64,000 bases of DNA from Jeotgalicoccus coquinae (GCF_014207425.1 NZ_JACHFF010000001.1:1234608-1298607); one strand, 5' to 3'; positions 51,953-61,662 are shown, counted from the first letter of the stretch. Notes: generated from the sequence alone by a model not told the origin. Made by a program: numbers and translations.

Positions 51953-53203
51953 CTATTTAAATAAAATTTCCTTAATCATATGCATTTCTTTAGCATATAT
52001 AGAATCTTTAATATCTGCTACTATCTCTTCAATTAAATTATAAGCCTCTCTTGCCTCTTCGACTTTGCCTGTTTCAAACAGGCTCAGCGGATATACAAGA
52101 CTGCGCACTGCAAACAGTATTCTATCGAGCGGATGCTGTGCTTGCGGGCGTTCATACATTTTATATGAAAAGTTTTCCAGCACATAATTATAATCCTCTT
52201 TAAAATATGCCAACTCCATATCAAATACAGGAAGATACTGCTTAATATACTCCTGGTGCAGCTTAGGTTCTTCAGAGACGTAATCACCTTCCACCATCTC
52301 CGTCATTCCCTTCAAAAACTCTTCAATCATTTCAATAATATTATCAGGCTGATTCAAAAGATAAAATACGCTGATCGGACGGTTTCTGTCGAGTACTTCA
52401 AATCGGTATTTATCTGATTGATTAAACAATAAATACTTTCTTATATTTTCCTGATATTCCTCAGCTTTTTCCCACTCTTCATTATGTGAATAATATAATC
52501 CGAGTATTAAATTCTGCAGGTAATAGTATTTAAAGTTCTCCATCTTATAACTTTCCTGAATATGCAGCTCACCATATTTGAGGAAATCTTCTCTGTCAAA
52601 GTCTGCAGCAAATGAGCTCCTCCAGAATAAGTAATTAAGATAGATGTTGTTATCGTAATCCTTAAATTTCTCTACTTCATCTTCCAGCTGTTTTATCGTT
52701 TCATAAGCGTTTTTATAATCACGCTCATACAGCATTGACACTGCATTGTTCATTTTATCGGTTACAGCGAGATGTTCCAGTCCGATACTTTTATAGAACT
52801 TCTCAATTAAATCAGTAATCTCTTCAGCCTTCTCTTTCTGTCCAGTATATCTGTAGTAAACCCGAATCAGATGATAAACAACCATACCGTCGTTCGACTG
52901 TGCAATCTTATCCATGTTTGGCAGTATTTCTTCTTTTATTAATTCCGTAGGAAAATCAAAGGCATTGTACAGCTCGCTGCGTTCAAGAACTTCTTTTGTC
53001 CACTCGCTGTCTCCCTCTTGAGTTAAGTAGCTGACAGTTACTCCAAGCTCCTCTGCAAGGTATTCCAGTGTATCCATTGAAGGTTTGGATTTATTATTCT
53101 CTATTAATGACAGCATGCCTTTAGTGATTTTACTCCCGGCCAAATCAACAAGAGTTAATCCCTGTTCTTTTCTCAATGCTTTTATACGTTCACCTAAAGT
53201 CAT
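51953..53203 (-). CDS. XRE-family regulator with TPR-like C-terminal domain
   Basis: 416 residues from the ATG at 53203, which has TTGGAGTGAGG upstream (an in-frame GTG at 53212 is less likely). HTH in residues 1-60 (GERIKALRKEQGLTLVDLAGSKITKGMLSLIENNKSKPSMDTL), then a 340-residue all-helical region of TPR-like repeats with many Tyr/Glu pairs, the layout of PlcR/Rgg/ComR-type peptide-responsive regulators and of similar metabolite sensors. It diverges from an MFS pump gene, and both promoters carry the same 17-bp operator, so it most likely controls itself and the pump. No peptide gene is visible nearby. Confidence 0.83.
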   Translation of the reverse strand: MTLGERIKALRKEQGLTLVDLAGSKITKGMLSLIENNKSKPSMDTLEYLAEELGVTVSYLTQEGDSEWTKEVLERSELYNAFDFPTELIKEEILPNMDKIAQSNDGMVVYHLIRVYYRYTGQKEKAEEITDLIEKFYKSIGLEHLAVTDKMNNAVSMLYERDYKNAYETIKQLEDEVEKFKDYDNNIYLNYLFWRSSFAADFDREDFLKYGELHIQESYKMENFKYYYLQNLILGLYYSHNEEWEKAEEYQENIRKYLLFNQSDKYRFEVLDRNRPISVFYLLNQPDNIIEMIEEFLKGMTEMVEGDYVSEEPKLHQEYIKQYLPVFDMELAYFKEDYNYVLENFSYKMYERPQAQHPLDRILFAVRSLVYPLSLFETGKVEEAREAYNLIEEIVADIKDSIYAKEMHMIKEILFK

Positions 53204-53225
53204 AGTCCTCACTCCAATTTACATT

Positions 53226-53244
53226 AGTTTAATTATATTAAACT
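53226..53244. promoter_or_regulatory. operator 1 (GTTTAAT-N3-ATTAAAC)
   Basis: GTTTAAT-TAT-ATTAAAC at 53227-53243, flanked by A/T. It covers the -10 TATAAT of the regulator's own promoter (minus strand TTGTAA-17-TATAAT). Confidence 0.75.
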
Positions 53245-53249
53245 TTTTA

Positions 53250-53279
53250 TTGACTTACAATACTAAATAATCATATGAT
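53250..53279 (+). promoter_or_regulatory. promoter of the MFS gene
   Basis: TTGACT (53250-53255), 18 bases, TATGAT (53274-53279). Transcription would start inside operator 2. Confidence 0.6.
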
Positions 53280-53281
53280 AA

Positions 53282-53298
53282 GTTTAATCAAATTAAAC
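53282..53298. promoter_or_regulatory. operator 2 (GTTTAAT-N3-ATTAAAC)
   Basis: GTTTAAT-CAA-ATTAAAC, the same 7-3-7 palindrome as operator 1, with centres 55 bases apart, overlapping the transcription start of the MFS gene. Confidence 0.75.
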
Positions 53299-53314
53299 AA
53301 AGGGGTCATTGTTT

Positions 53315-54658
53315 ATGCTGTTTGCCAAAGAGGTTCCATACAGAGAGAAGTTAAATTTTATAGTTTATATTTTCAGCAGACTGACTTTAAATTTAGGTTC
53401 TCTGATATACACGTTTGCTGTATCCTACTCTATTTTATACTTCACAGGATCAGCATTGTATTTCGCTATTAACCTGGCGATAAGTTCTGTGGTCATGACA
53501 CTCATGCTTCCATTGTCCGGTGTAATGAGTGATCTCGGCAATAAAAGAAGGATTATTATATCAGGGGAAATAATTCTGACGTTTATAATGGCGGGACTAT
53601 TAATATTTACTTACTTTAACGGATTTAATTTATTCGCGATTTATATCACTTCTTTTTTAGCAGCTTTAGTTAATCCGTTTGTCTCAAACTCATTCCAGAC
53701 ATCCATGACTGAGATGTTTCATAAAGAGCGCATTCAAAAAGTAATGGGATATGTTTCCGCGATTTTGTCATCTGCAGTAATTATTGGTCCTGCAATGGGC
53801 GGTGTGCTGTTCGGTTTATTTGATTTGTATATTATGATTTTAATATTTACGATTACGTACGCCATCTCCACCCTGCTCGATTTCTTTATAAAATTTGACT
53901 TATATTACGAACCGGTGAATTATGCATTAAATGATACTGCTGCTCCGGTGGCCGCTTCAGCACTTGGTAAATTCAAACACGATGTATTGCAGGGTATTAA
54001 TTACATTAAAAATTCGTATGTTTTCCTCCGGGTCTTTATGATGGCTGCCTTTATTAATTTCTTTGCATCCCTTATGGGGATTTATCCGGAGAAAGCGATG
54101 ATTACAGAATTGAAATTCTCACCGGAAACCGTCGGAATTATTAATGCATTTGACGGTGTCGGTGTGCTGATAGCAGGGATTGTTATTGGTTCTGTAAAAC
54201 AGTTTAAAAATCCTGTTGGTCTTATGAAATATTCTCTGCTGCTGTGGACATTTACAATCCCTCTGTATTTATTGCCGCTGTACACAAATATGCCGGAGAT
54301 ATACTCGATTGTATTCTTTGCTGCAATGGGTTTCTCTGTGGCAGCAATGCTGCAGGTTATTAATGTTCCGCTCTTCACTTACGTCCAGCTGACAGTGCCT
54401 CAGCATGTTAAAGGAAGAGTGTTTTCTGCAATCAGCCTGTTCGCTATGTCCATCGCACCGGCTGGTACTTTATTGTACGGTTTCGCATATGATTACATTC
54501 CTTTCTGGATTATTCACAGTATAAGTTTTATTGCACTTATTGCTATTACGCTTATCTTCCTCAACTCACGTGTTATCGAGGAATCCAGAGCCGATGTTGC
54601 ACAAATATCAAAAGAACTTGAGGATGCTGCTTCTCTCAATGAAAACACTGATATTTAA
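53315..54658 (+). CDS. MFS transporter (drug-efflux-like)
   Basis: 447 residues with twelve membrane helices. A TTG at 53309 is in frame, but AAAGGGGT lies nine bases before the ATG at 53315. The loop GVMSDLGNKRRIII (about 69-82) is the MFS signature after helix 2, and VKGRVFSAISLFAMSIAPAG marks the second half. It resembles MFS enterobactin/macrolide-type exporters (MefA-like). Divergent XRE-TPR regulator and twin operators indicate inducible control. Substrate unknown. Confidence 0.83.
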   Translation: MLFAKEVPYREKLNFIVYIFSRLTLNLGSLIYTFAVSYSILYFTGSALYFAINLAISSVVMTLMLPLSGVMSDLGNKRRIIISGEIILTFIMAGLLIFTYFNGFNLFAIYITSFLAALVNPFVSNSFQTSMTEMFHKERIQKVMGYVSAILSSAVIIGPAMGGVLFGLFDLYIMILIFTITYAISTLLDFFIKFDLYYEPVNYALNDTAAPVAASALGKFKHDVLQGINYIKNSYVFLRVFMMAAFINFFASLMGIYPEKAMITELKFSPETVGIINAFDGVGVLIAGIVIGSVKQFKNPVGLMKYSLLLWTFTIPLYLLPLYTNMPEIYSIVFFAAMGFSVAAMLQVINVPLFTYVQLTVPQHVKGRVFSAISLFAMSIAPAGTLLYGFAYDYIPFWIIHSISFIALIAITLIFLNSRVIEESRADVAQISKELEDAASLNENTDI

Positions 54659-54721
54659 CAGTTTATATTACGCTTTGTCTGATATAATAATGAGTAATAT
54701 AAACTACACAAGGATGTTTTT

Positions 54722-55519
54722 ATGACGAATTATAAAAAAGATTATGAAAAGATATTCAGCGAATTGTCCGATGAGGATCAGCTCGCATTTAGCTCGCTCG
54801 ACAGCGAGTTTGATAAAAATTTCATCACTGAGGATGCGAAGTATGAACAGCTTTATATAATGGCAGTTTCCATGATAGATGCCGGACAGAATTACGTGGA
54901 GTACTATAATGCCAAAACAAAAGATGTTGCACGCGTTGCTTCAAAAAAACTGCCTAAGTACCGCAGTAAGTACTGGTCTGATGCGGGGATTCTCGGTGTT
55001 TACTTTGCGATTCTGTTTTCAGCAACAATCTTTTTCTTTGGAGAGATTGTAATTTCCCTGGTACTTCCTGCCGTTATCGTTTTAATACTGGCTATGGTGC
55101 CTTTAATGAATCACGGTATTAAGCACCAGTCATCAGGCCGCGGCAACATGCAGACAGTTTCCGGTATTTTATTTATAATTCTGTTTGTCAGTGCAAACCT
55201 CTTAATACTGTTCATGAATTCCGACACACTCAGTCCGTTAAAAATTACGGCTTACGACGCCTCAGCCGCTGAGACGCTGCTTTACATTGTTTTCGTGATT
55301 ACAGCAGCCGCTTCAATTTACTTTATTTTCAGCTCTGATTCATGGGCAAGTAAACTGATTTTTATGGTGCTTCTTATATACAGTGCTGGCCGCCTGATTC
55401 ATCCGTTTGATTTCCTTAACGGATTATCGGCATTCATCGTTCAGTACTTTATGTTCATCGGGTTAATTATTATTATTATCGCCCAGTACTTAAGAACAAA
55501 AAACACAGACAGTAACTGA
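54722..55519 (+). CDS. polytopic membrane protein of unknown function
   Basis: 265 residues. The first 85 are soluble and acidic (YEKIFSELSDEDQLAFSSLDSEFDKNF), followed by six or so membrane helices. The layout resembles DUF1129-type Firmicute membrane proteins, but I cannot make a firm match. AAGGATGTTTTT precedes the ATG. It follows the MFS gene by 63 bases and may be cotranscribed with it. Confidence 0.6.
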   Translation: MTNYKKDYEKIFSELSDEDQLAFSSLDSEFDKNFITEDAKYEQLYIMAVSMIDAGQNYVEYYNAKTKDVARVASKKLPKYRSKYWSDAGILGVYFAILFSATIFFFGEIVISLVLPAVIVLILAMVPLMNHGIKHQSSGRGNMQTVSGILFIILFVSANLLILFMNSDTLSPLKITAYDASAAETLLYIVFVITAAASIYFIFSSDSWASKLIFMVLLIYSAGRLIHPFDFLNGLSAFIVQYFMFIGLIIIIIAQYLRTKNTDSN

Positions 55520-55540
55520 TATTAAAAAAATGAATTTAAA

Positions 55541-55582
55541 AATCGCACTTGACTCCCGGAGGGAAGCAAGTGCGATTTTTTA
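55541..55582 (+). terminator. intrinsic terminator
   Basis: AAATCGCACTTG...CAAGTGCGATTT with an inner CTCCCGGAGG stem, then T-rich; it also faces the convergent MdeA-like gene. Confidence 0.9.
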
Positions 55583-55590
55583 TTAATATT

Positions 55591-56994
55591 TTAATCCATT
55601 TCATTCGTTCTTCTTAATTTAAATGCCATTACAAATCCTATAAAGGCCAGTATCCCTGCAAACATAAATGACATATTAACACCGTGAATCATACCGGGTA
55701 CACCTTCGTCCGGTTTCATCGTGTTAGTCATAATCGATACGAGCAGTGCCGTTCCTACTGCTCCGGCAACCTGTCTCATTGTATTGTTCATAGCTGTACC
55801 ATGAGGTACCAGTTTGTTCGACAGCTGGTTTAAACCTTCCGTTGTCACAGGCATCATAACCATCGCTACACCAAGCATACGGAATGTATTAACGACCGCA
55901 AGATAAGTGAATGTCGTTTCTGTATTCAGATTGGCAAACATCAGTGTTGTTACGCTTAACATTCCGAGTCCGATTATCGCAAGCCATCTGGCCCCGTATT
56001 TATCGAACAATCTGCCGGTTATGGGACTCATAAGCCCCATAATCAATGCACCCGGCAGCAGCATCATGCCGGACTCCATCGCTGAAAATCCAAGCATTGT
56101 CTGCATAAAGATTGGCAAAATCACTGCGCCGCCGATCATCGACATAAAGACAATCATACCGAGTGACGTGGACAGTGTGAATATTTTATCTTTAAATACT
56201 CCAAACTCGAGCATGGGTTCTTTCAGTCTGTTCTGGCGTTTAATGAACAGTACAAGTGAGATTGCACCAACGATAATCGGAATAATCACCATAAGACTCA
56301 GCCAGCCGCTGCTTCCTGCTGCACTGAAGCCGTATAGCAGTCCGCCGAATCCAAGTGTTGACAGCATGATTGAGGTCATATCCAGTTTCGGATTCGTTTT
56401 CTCCGTTACGTTTCTTAAGATAAAATACGCTACAACGAGGTCGATTACAACGATTGGCAGCAGCATGTAGAATAATCCGCGCCATGGATAAATATCGATA
56501 AACCAGCCTGACAGCGTCGGACCGATTGCCGGTGCAAAACTGATTACAAGTCCAAACATTCCCATCGCTTTACCGCGTTCAGTACGCGGATAGACAAGGA
56601 ATAGAATCGTCTGCATCAGAGGCATGATTATACCCGCACCTGCAGCTTGTAATATACGTCCTGCAAGAAGTACTGAGAACGACGGCGAGATACCGCAGAT
56701 CAGCGTTCCGAGCCCAAACAGAGACATTGCTGTAAAGAATAAAGCTCTCGTGGAGAACTTGTTGATTAAAAATGCTGTAATGGGTATCATTATTCCGTTG
56801 ACGAGCATAAATATCGACTGCAGCCACTGGGCTACATCGGCATCGAGTTTCAAATCCGTCATTATATGAGGGATGGCAGTTGCCAGGAGTGTTTGATTTA
56901 ATATCGCTGCAAATGCTCCTGATAAGAGCACGGCCATTAATATTGTTCTGTTTCCAGCAGTCAGTTTACTGCTGTTTTCATTTCCCAAAGACAT
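55591..56994 (-). CDS. DHA2 (14-helix) MFS multidrug efflux pump, MdeA/LmrB-like
   Basis: 467 residues from the ATG at 56994 behind AAGAAGGAAAA. Fourteen membrane helices; motif C in helix 5 (GMFGLVISFAPAIGPTLSGWFID, about 151-173) and the DHA2 N-terminal LLATAIPHIMTDL are clear. Proteins of this kind pump quaternary ammonium dyes, virginiamycin or lincomycin. A divergent MarR gene and a TTGTATAATACAA palindrome between the two point to MarR-type derepression by substrate. Confidence 0.87.
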   Translation of the reverse strand: MSLGNENSSKLTAGNRTILMAVLLSGAFAAILNQTLLATAIPHIMTDLKLDADVAQWLQSIFMLVNGIMIPITAFLINKFSTRALFFTAMSLFGLGTLICGISPSFSVLLAGRILQAAGAGIIMPLMQTILFLVYPRTERGKAMGMFGLVISFAPAIGPTLSGWFIDIYPWRGLFYMLLPIVVIDLVVAYFILRNVTEKTNPKLDMTSIMLSTLGFGGLLYGFSAAGSSGWLSLMVIIPIIVGAISLVLFIKRQNRLKEPMLEFGVFKDKIFTLSTSLGMIVFMSMIGGAVILPIFMQTMLGFSAMESGMMLLPGALIMGLMSPITGRLFDKYGARWLAIIGLGMLSVTTLMFANLNTETTFTYLAVVNTFRMLGVAMVMMPVTTEGLNQLSNKLVPHGTAMNNTMRQVAGAVGTALLVSIMTNTMKPDEGVPGMIHGVNMSFMFAGILAFIGFVMAFKLRRTNEMD

Positions 56995-57031
56995 CAATTT
57001 TCCTTCTTTCATAGACTTTCACAATCATTGA

Positions 57032-57044
57032 TTGTATAATACAA
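57032..57044. promoter_or_regulatory. MarR-type operator palindrome
   Basis: TTGTATAATACAA is a perfect 13-bp palindrome in the 96-base divergent space. On the minus strand it lies just downstream of TTGACT and covers the likely -10 (TATACA) of the pump gene. Confidence 0.6.
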
Positions 57045-57090
57045 CTATATAAAAAGTCAAGAAACGAATCTGAAAGGCTCGTGTTTATAA

Positions 57091-57519
57091 ATGATTAACG
57101 ATGAATCTTTAGAAACTCTGGAACTTGAGCTCGCGATGATGGTCCGCGCTTTAAGAACCAGAAGTGTAGAACTTAATAAAAAACAGGAATTAAAACGGGC
57201 AAGTTATTTAATTCTTCTGCTCATTACTAAAAACGGGCCGATGAGTGTTAAACAGATTTCAGAAAAACTCCACCTCGATATTTCGACTGTCAGCAGACAG
57301 GCAGCCGATCTCCTTGCGGATCATATGCTGTATAAAAAGCCTTCTGAAACAGACCGCCGTTCATATCTTTATGCGATTAACGATAAGGGGCTTGATATGA
57401 TGAAATATATCAGACACAGCAGACAGCAGCGTTTTTCAAAAATGATAGATGAATGGGATCAGACTGAGATTGACGAGTTTGCCCATCTGCTGAAAAAATT
57501 TAACAGCCTGATGAATTAA
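57091..57519 (+). CDS. MarR-family transcriptional regulator
   Basis: 142 residues, winged helix with GPMSVKQISEKLHLDISTVSRQAADLLADHMLYKKPSETDRRSYLYAINDKG (about 50-102), including the DxRxxxY wing. Divergent from the MdeA-like pump and probably its repressor. TCTGAAAGGCTCGTG precedes the ATG. Confidence 0.9.
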   Translation: MINDESLETLELELAMMVRALRTRSVELNKKQELKRASYLILLLITKNGPMSVKQISEKLHLDISTVSRQAADLLADHMLYKKPSETDRRSYLYAINDKGLDMMKYIRHSRQQRFSKMIDEWDQTEIDEFAHLLKKFNSLMN

Positions 57520-57556
57520 AACAGCCGTTTCACCAATTATAGTGAAACGGCTTATT
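57519..57556. terminator. bidirectional terminator between marR and the S9 peptidase
   Basis: AGCCGTTTCAC-CAATTATA-GTGAAACGGCT, with T6 to the right and A4 to the left. Confidence 0.92.
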
Positions 57557-57558
57557 TT

Positions 57559-59265
57559 TTACCTGCTGATCTGTTCGTTAAAAAATGCGATTAATCTGGA
57601 GTTCATATCATCCTGATTTTCAGTATATAAATACTGATGTCCTTCGTTCTCATATGCAGTCAATTCGACATCTTTATTCTGCTCTTTCATTCTTTCATAC
57701 ATCTGCACGGATTCCGAGTAAGGTACCCTCACATCGTTATGAGAGTGGAAAATTCTAAGCGGACAGCGTATTCTTTGAGTGTTATTTAACGGCGCAATAC
57801 ACTGCATGAATTCATCGTGCCGGCCGATAAAGCCGTATTCGTGCGAACGCTGCTCGCGGCGCCAAGCCGGTGTATTAGTCAGCAGCGTCGTAAAATGCGA
57901 GATGCCGACAATATCGACTGCCCCTTTCCACAGTTTAGGGAACTGGGTAATTAAGAGCAGCGTCATAAAACCGCCGTAGCTTCTCCCCATAATAAACATA
58001 TTATCTTTGTCAGACTGATGATTCTTAATCAGATGTTCTCTTAATTCAACAACATCCTTCGCCGCGTCGATACGTTTTTCCTGATTGTCGAGTCCGATAT
58101 AAAACTTGGAATATCCCGTTGATCCCCGAATATTAGGCACCGCAATCTGATAGCCTTCTTTGTACAGCTTGTAATAGAGTTCATTAAATTCCGGACGCGC
58201 CTGTGATTCCGGTCCGCCATGAACGTGTATTGCTGTCGGTGTATTATCAGTATCCTGGCAATACAGGTAATAGGGCACATCCAGACCGTCAAATGACGGG
58301 TAAGTTGAATGCATCGTCTGAATTTCTATAGCCGCTTCATCGTTGCCAAACAGCTTCTCTGTGCTGCCGTCTGTCAGATCAAACTGATAGACAGCATGCG
58401 GTGTTGCCATATCCGAATACAGTGCATACAGCTTATTATTAGAATTAACAAGAGAGTGCACTACTCCTTCACTCATGAATTGCAGAGTCTCAAGCAGGTC
58501 ATTCTCCACATCGTACTTAAATAATTTGGAGAAACCTTTTTTATTTACTTCAAAGATTACTGTATTTTTATCTTCAAGCACAATGACTTTCTGAATATCC
58601 CATTTAAAATAAGTCAGTTTTTTAAATTCAAATGTCTCTTTGTTCAGTTTATATAAATTTAAGTTTCCTTCCAGATAATCACTCGTAAACAATGCCTCCG
58701 AGTGATTCAATGATTGGTAATTTCCGAAACGTCCCGCCGGCAGTTCTGTATTTTTCAGCTCAGCAGTTTCCAGATTATAAAGATAAACTTTCTTATCTAT
58801 ATTATTTACAGCCTGGCTCATCAGCAGATGACTGTCATCAAATTTACCGATGATTGAGCTGGATGTCTCAAATGAATTAAGCACAGTGTCATGACCTTCC
58901 GAGTGTTCGATTAATTCAAACGTTTTACCATTCTTATGATGTCTTAAATAAATAAACCCGCCGTTCATATGTACACCGTAATGATGGTAGTAATCATCGT
59001 CCGCTGTCAGCTGCACTTTTTCTTCCCCTTTGAAAAAAGTCAGCTGTTCGCGTTCATTACCGTTTAAATCCGTGCCAATCAGCAGACCATTGTCTGCAAA
59101 CCAGTAGTTTTTAACATTTTCCTGTTCATCCGATACTTTTACATAACTTTTACCTTTTAAATTGTAGCTGTACAGTTCGCGCTTCCCTGTCTCATCAGAG
59201 ATAACATATAAATTCTCTTCGCTCTTATCCAGTTTCAATGATAGATATTTAGTAAACTCCGTCAC
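57559..59265 (-). CDS. S9-family serine peptidase (prolyl oligopeptidase type)
   Basis: 568 residues. A beta-propeller-like N-terminal part (about 1-320) precedes an alpha/beta-hydrolase domain with oxyanion region IHVHGGPESQARPEF, nucleophile GRSYGGFM (GxSxG), NDVRVPYSES (Asp) and NEGHQYLY (His). No signal peptide, so cytoplasmic. It would trim short peptides. Monocistronic, with terminators on both sides. Confidence 0.87.
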   Translation of the reverse strand: MTEFTKYLSLKLDKSEENLYVISDETGKRELYSYNLKGKSYVKVSDEQENVKNYWFADNGLLIGTDLNGNEREQLTFFKGEEKVQLTADDDYYHHYGVHMNGGFIYLRHHKNGKTFELIEHSEGHDTVLNSFETSSSIIGKFDDSHLLMSQAVNNIDKKVYLYNLETAELKNTELPAGRFGNYQSLNHSEALFTSDYLEGNLNLYKLNKETFEFKKLTYFKWDIQKVIVLEDKNTVIFEVNKKGFSKLFKYDVENDLLETLQFMSEGVVHSLVNSNNKLYALYSDMATPHAVYQFDLTDGSTEKLFGNDEAAIEIQTMHSTYPSFDGLDVPYYLYCQDTDNTPTAIHVHGGPESQARPEFNELYYKLYKEGYQIAVPNIRGSTGYSKFYIGLDNQEKRIDAAKDVVELREHLIKNHQSDKDNMFIMGRSYGGFMTLLLITQFPKLWKGAVDIVGISHFTTLLTNTPAWRREQRSHEYGFIGRHDEFMQCIAPLNNTQRIRCPLRIFHSHNDVRVPYSESVQMYERMKEQNKDVELTAYENEGHQYLYTENQDDMNSRLIAFFNEQISR

Positions 59266-59306
59266 TTCGGCACCCTCTTTTAATTATGTAATCCTTATAT
59301 ATAAAA

Positions 59307-59345
59307 ATACCCTAATCCTCAATGAATTGTAAGGATTAGGGCTCA
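59307..59345 (-). terminator. terminator of psuKG
   Basis: GCCCTAATCCTTAC...GAGGATTAGGGT with TTTTTA on the minus strand. Confidence 0.8.
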
Positions 59346-59354
59346 TTTTCATAA

Positions 59355-60269
59355 CTATTGCATATTAAAGTAGTCCACAGCGATCTGTGTGCCGACTTTA
59401 GCATTGTTATAAACTAATTTAATGTTGGCTTCCAGAGACTTTCCTTCTGTTTTTTCTACAATTTTACCAAGCAGGAACGGCGTTGAATCTTTACCCCCGA
59501 TACCTCTTTCTTCAGCTTCTTTAACTGCTTCCATAATAATCCTGTCGATGTATTCTTTCGGCAGTTCATCACTTTCTAAAATAGGATTGGCGATAACTGC
59601 TCCGCCTTCAAGTTCAAGGTCATGTTTTGCTTTAATAATTGCTGCAATATCTTTGGTAGTCTGTGCTGTTGTGTTTAATTTAATATTGCTTGTGCGTGTG
59701 AAGAATGCCGGAAGTACTTCAGTCTGATAACCGATCACAGGTACACCTTTAGTTTCAAGATACTCCATCGTCTTTTCAAGATCTAAAATAGATTTGGCTC
59801 CTGCACAGATAACAGCTACATCAGTTTTCCCCAACTCGTCAAGGTCTGCTGAAATATCCATAGTTTCTTCAACTCCGCGGTGTACACCACCGATTCCTCC
59901 TGTAACAAAGAATTTAATACCTGCCATTTCAGCACAAATCATTGTCGATGCCACAGTTGTTGCTCCAATGCGCTTAGTTGCAATAATTTCTGCAAGGTCA
60001 CGTCGTGAAACTTTTGCTACACCTTCAGAGTTTCCTAATTTTTCAAGTGAAGCTTCATCAAGTCCGATTTTAATTCTGCCGTCCATAATTGCAATTGTTG
60101 CAGGAACTGCTCCTCCTTCACGAACGATATTCTCAACGGTTTTAGCCATTTTAACGTTTTGCGGATAAGGCATCCCGTGTGAAATAATAGTTGATTCCAA
60201 AGCAATTACCGGTTTATTGTTTTCCAAAGCTTCTTTAACATCCGGATGCAATTCGATTAAATGATTCAT
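59355..60269 (-). CDS. psuG: pseudouridine-5'-phosphate glycosidase
   Basis: 304 residues. It splits pseudouridine 5'-phosphate into uracil and ribose 5-phosphate. The conserved stretches ALESTIISHGMPYP (23-36), ATIAIMDGRIKIGL, TTVASTMICAEMAGIKFFVTGGIGGVHRG (about 104-132) and ERGIGGKDSTPFLL are all present. It overlaps the psuK stop by four bases, forming a two-gene operon. Confidence 0.95.
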   Translation of the reverse strand: MNHLIELHPDVKEALENNKPVIALESTIISHGMPYPQNVKMAKTVENIVREGGAVPATIAIMDGRIKIGLDEASLEKLGNSEGVAKVSRRDLAEIIATKRIGATTVASTMICAEMAGIKFFVTGGIGGVHRGVEETMDISADLDELGKTDVAVICAGAKSILDLEKTMEYLETKGVPVIGYQTEVLPAFFTRTSNIKLNTTAQTTKDIAAIIKAKHDLELEGGAVIANPILESDELPKEYIDRIIMEAVKEAEERGIGGKDSTPFLLGKIVEKTEGKSLEANIKLVYNNAKVGTQIAVDYFNMQ

Positions 60270-61363
60270 TTAACTTCCTCCATGTCTTTAATAAGTTGTT
60301 TTTCTGTTAAGTCCTGACGTACAGTATATTCTGTTTCTATTGTTTTACTGCTGTTCACCAGCGCCATCTTAACGATGTCATCAATCGGATAGCCTTTCAG
60401 CCAGCCAAATACAATTGCGCTGGAAAACGAATCTCCGGCCCCTGTAACGTCGACAACTTTTTCTGATGGGATTATGCTGTAAATCTTACCGCCGCCGTTC
60501 TTGCTGATGTAAGCCAGTGATTTGACGCCATTTGTAACGATTACGTGATTGACTCCGGCATCATTCCACAATGTTGCTGCTTTAAGCAGCTCATCGTCGC
60601 TGTTTATCTTAATATTAAAATGAGCTTCTGTCTCGTCTCTGTTAACAATCAGCCAGTCAACCGGATTAAGGTTGTCAGGCAGTCTGTTCATCTTCGGTCC
60701 CGATACCGGAATCAGCACAAGGTTAAGATTGTACTTCTCCGCATAAGCACACAAGAAGTCGAGGGAAACTTTAGGTGTATTTAAATCTGCAATGATACAC
60801 TTCGCACGCTTTAATATGTAAGTCTGCTTAATCAGCACTTCAGGTGTCAGATGATCGTATATATTCATATCGGCAAAGCCGTACTCCATTTCCCCTTCAT
60901 TACTGATCAGAGCTGTATAGCACCCTGTACTCTGTCCTTCTATATGCTCAGCAAAATCCAGATTGATAAACTGAGAGGTCTGTTCCTCAATTGTTTTCCA
61001 CTCGCCATCATCACCGCGTGCTGTAATTAATGCAACACTTTCTCCAAGTCTCCCGAGGTTCTCCCCGATGTTACGCGCAACACCACCGACAGAATGTGAA
61101 GACTGAATCGGATTCGATGTTCCCTGGATAAGTTCATCGTGAACAAAAAACTTACGGTCTACGTTCGCTGCGCCGACACATACTATCGGATACTCTCTGT
61201 TCAGTACGTATGCCTGACCCTGAATAAATTCTTTCCTAACAAGATTGGATACTATCGAAGCTACAGCTGAACTTGTCAGCCCTGCCTTTTCCGCCAGCTC
61301 TTTTTGTGAAATAAACGGGTTGTCTTTTATGTAATTTAAAACGTCATTTTCTTTAGGATGCAT
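60266..61363 (-). CDS. psuK: pseudouridine kinase (PfkB) with N-terminal winged helix
   Basis: 365 residues. Residues 1-58 are a MarR/LysM-type helix-turn-helix (ENDVLNYIKDNPFISQKELAEKAGLTSSAVASIVSNLVRKEFI); from 60 on it is a PfkB sugar kinase (VGAANVDRKFF, GGVARNIGENLGRLG, and the ATP/catalytic DVTGAGDSFSSAIVFGWLKG). The fusion is known in YeiI-type kinases and may let the enzyme regulate its own operon. GGGAGGATAACA precedes the ATG. No nucleoside transporter is beside it. Confidence 0.92.
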   Translation of the reverse strand: MHPKENDVLNYIKDNPFISQKELAEKAGLTSSAVASIVSNLVRKEFIQGQAYVLNREYPIVCVGAANVDRKFFVHDELIQGTSNPIQSSHSVGGVARNIGENLGRLGESVALITARGDDGEWKTIEEQTSQFINLDFAEHIEGQSTGCYTALISNEGEMEYGFADMNIYDHLTPEVLIKQTYILKRAKCIIADLNTPKVSLDFLCAYAEKYNLNLVLIPVSGPKMNRLPDNLNPVDWLIVNRDETEAHFNIKINSDDELLKAATLWNDAGVNHVIVTNGVKSLAYISKNGGGKIYSIIPSEKVVDVTGAGDSFSSAIVFGWLKGYPIDDIVKMALVNSSKTIETEYTVRQDLTEKQLIKDMEEVK

Positions 61364-61626
61364 TGTTATCCTCCCAACTCACTTTTCACTGTTTTAAAAA
61401 TCAGATTATTTAAGCAGTAAAAACTCACTTTAACATAAAACAGCAGTCTTTTTGTGAAAAAATAACAAAATCATTAATATATATGAGAATGTTTGCACTA
61501 ATCTGTACAACAGTAATATTTAAAATATATATCTTATAAAATAATTATTTAAGATTCATATAAGAACAGTCAGACTTCACTGATGCTATTCAGGCAGTAT
61601 CCAGCGCATTGTTAAAAATAAACACA
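61364..61626. other. intergenic region upstream of psuK
   Basis: About 260 AT-rich bases holding the psuK ribosome site and presumably its promoter (a TTCACA and a TTAAAG-like -10 are visible on the minus strand but poorly spaced). I see no gene, RNA motif or repeat here. Confidence 0.5.
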
Positions 61627-61660
61627 AAAAAACACTGCACAATTAAGTGCAGTGTTTCTG
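61627..61660 (-). terminator. terminator of the rRNA-tRNA operon
   Basis: AACACTGCAC-TTAATT-GTGCAGTGTT followed by T7 on the minus strand, directly after the last tRNA. Confidence 0.92.
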
Positions 61661-61662
61661 TA

